Shown here piece after piece: positions 14,874-15,484 of a DNA stretch of 15,484 nt. Under the pieces are notes generated by a model. It did not search any database. It saw only the letters and a list, made by a program, of their open reading frames with translations, and had not been told where the DNA came from. Made by a program: the position numbers and the translations under genes. Position 1 is the first letter of the stretch. Each line of letters opens with the position of its first letter. The DNA comes from Stramenopiles sp. TOSAG23-2 (taxonomy: Eukaryota > Sar), in NCBI GenBank assembly GCA_900128395.1, contig LT649706.1, forward strand, positions 1-15,484. The letters are read 5' to 3'.

Positions 14874-15484
14874 GATTATTGTTCCTGCACCTTTTTAATT
14901 GAAATATATATATATATATATATATGTATATGTATGATATTGTGTCTTTTCTTTTTGTTTTGTTTATTCTTATTAATAGATATCTAAATATCAGTATTCT
15001 CATTCATTCATTATTTAGAATTATAATTATTGTTTTGTTTATGATATTGTGTCTTTTCTTTTTGTTTTGTTTATTCTTATTAATAGATATCTAAATATAT
15101 GAATTGAATAATATTTATATCTTCATTCAATTTTTTTTGTTGTTTATGTTGGGTGTTGGGCACTTCTTGCAACAACACTTGTGGTGCTTTTTTTGCGGGC
15201 GGTTCAGCTCACAAGTCCGAGTATAAGGTTTTTCTTTTATTAAGGGATCCAGGCAGGAACTATTAAGCTATAATAATATTAAGGGAGTTGTACAGTCACT
15301 CATCACTGAAGAAATCACGCAAAGTAACCGTTTATTAAAAAGTAAATGTACACATTTATAGATTATTGGTAATTACAAACCGAAAGAAATACATAATACA
15401 TATCGTACTACTAATATATATGTATATATAATCTAAACGTGGGAGAAGATTACCAAGCTTCATCTGTGGCATACGAGGTGCAGA
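14874..15484. other. 5' flank of the EH-domain gene and right edge of window
   Basis: No complete gene is seen. Next to the EH-gene start is a TA microsatellite (about 14906-14925), then a 59-bp direct repeat (14933-14991 and 15040-15098). From about 15145 to 15310 the sequence is noticeably less AT-rich, with the words GTTGGGTGTTGGGCA and GCGGGCGGTTCAG, and ATTAAGGGA occurs twice (15239-15247 and about 15279-15287). At the edge, the minus-strand frame ending with TAA at 15450-15452 reads ...SYATDEAW and might be the end of a neighbouring gene, but eleven codons cannot establish that. Confidence 0.45.
14933..15098. repeat. 59-bp perfect direct repeat
   Basis: Positions 14933-14991 and 15040-15098 are identical, offset by 107 bp with 48 bp between. 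The unit includes TGTGTCTTTTCTTTTTG and ends TAGATATCTAAATAT. It lies 60-225 bp upstream of the EH-domain gene ATG, so it falls in the likely promoter or 5' leader. It may be a local tandem duplication. No coding role is seen. Confidence 0.92.

Noticed and set aside
15450-15484. Partial minus-strand CDS ending SYATDEAW
   Set aside because: Eleven codons at the window edge without recognisable similarity are not enough to call a gene; noted only in the edge-region entry.

Overview
The window is eukaryotic nuclear DNA. It is strongly AT-rich, has long intergenic AT tracts, reads with the standard code, and contains at least one spliceosomal intron with a GT start, an AG end and a perfect TACTAAC branch site. 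I infer a stramenopile alga, most likely a diatom or close relative. The best pointer is the two-exon gene at 7672-8854: its jelly-roll-like N-terminal part and W-R-x-x-R-E-F-V-G / L-W-N-P / L-P...Y-I-L-N block match a family I remember from diatom and other ochrophyte genomes. The unusual DHHC protein at 4885-5889 fits the same placement. I cannot name a species.

Layout, left to right: a 3' flank with an inverted repeat (1-280); a 1,334-residue orphan gene on the minus strand (281-4285); a divergent intergenic region holding a GC-rich block with a 24-bp perfect palindrome (4286-4884); a four-TM DHHC-type protein on plus (4885-5889); a convergent gap (5890-6351); VPS4 on minus (6352-7632); a gap of only 39 bp between divergent start codons; the two-exon ochrophyte-type gene on plus (7672-8854); an acyl-CoA dehydrogenase on plus (9177-10244); a convergent gap rich in CGTA/TACG inverted repeats (10245-10741); a synergin-like multi-EH-domain gene on minus (14873-10742), currently split into two reading frames; and a 5' flank with a 59-bp direct repeat and a higher-GC patch (14874-15484).

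Three of the six genes belong to membrane traffic: VPS4 (ESCRT-III disassembly), the DHHC acyltransferase-like protein (Golgi-type family) and the EH/synergin protein (AP-1/clathrin accessory). They are separate transcription units and I see no evidence for coordinated control, so the grouping may be chance.

Most notable observations: the DHHC protein keeps the D-H-x-C catalytic residues while seven of eight zinc-ligand positions are replaced; the EH-domain gene contains an almost identical in-frame 386-bp duplication that adds an EH domain; the same gene is interrupted by a stop followed one base later by an ATG in the next frame; and the octamer TTCGTACG appears once in each gene-end intergenic region examined.
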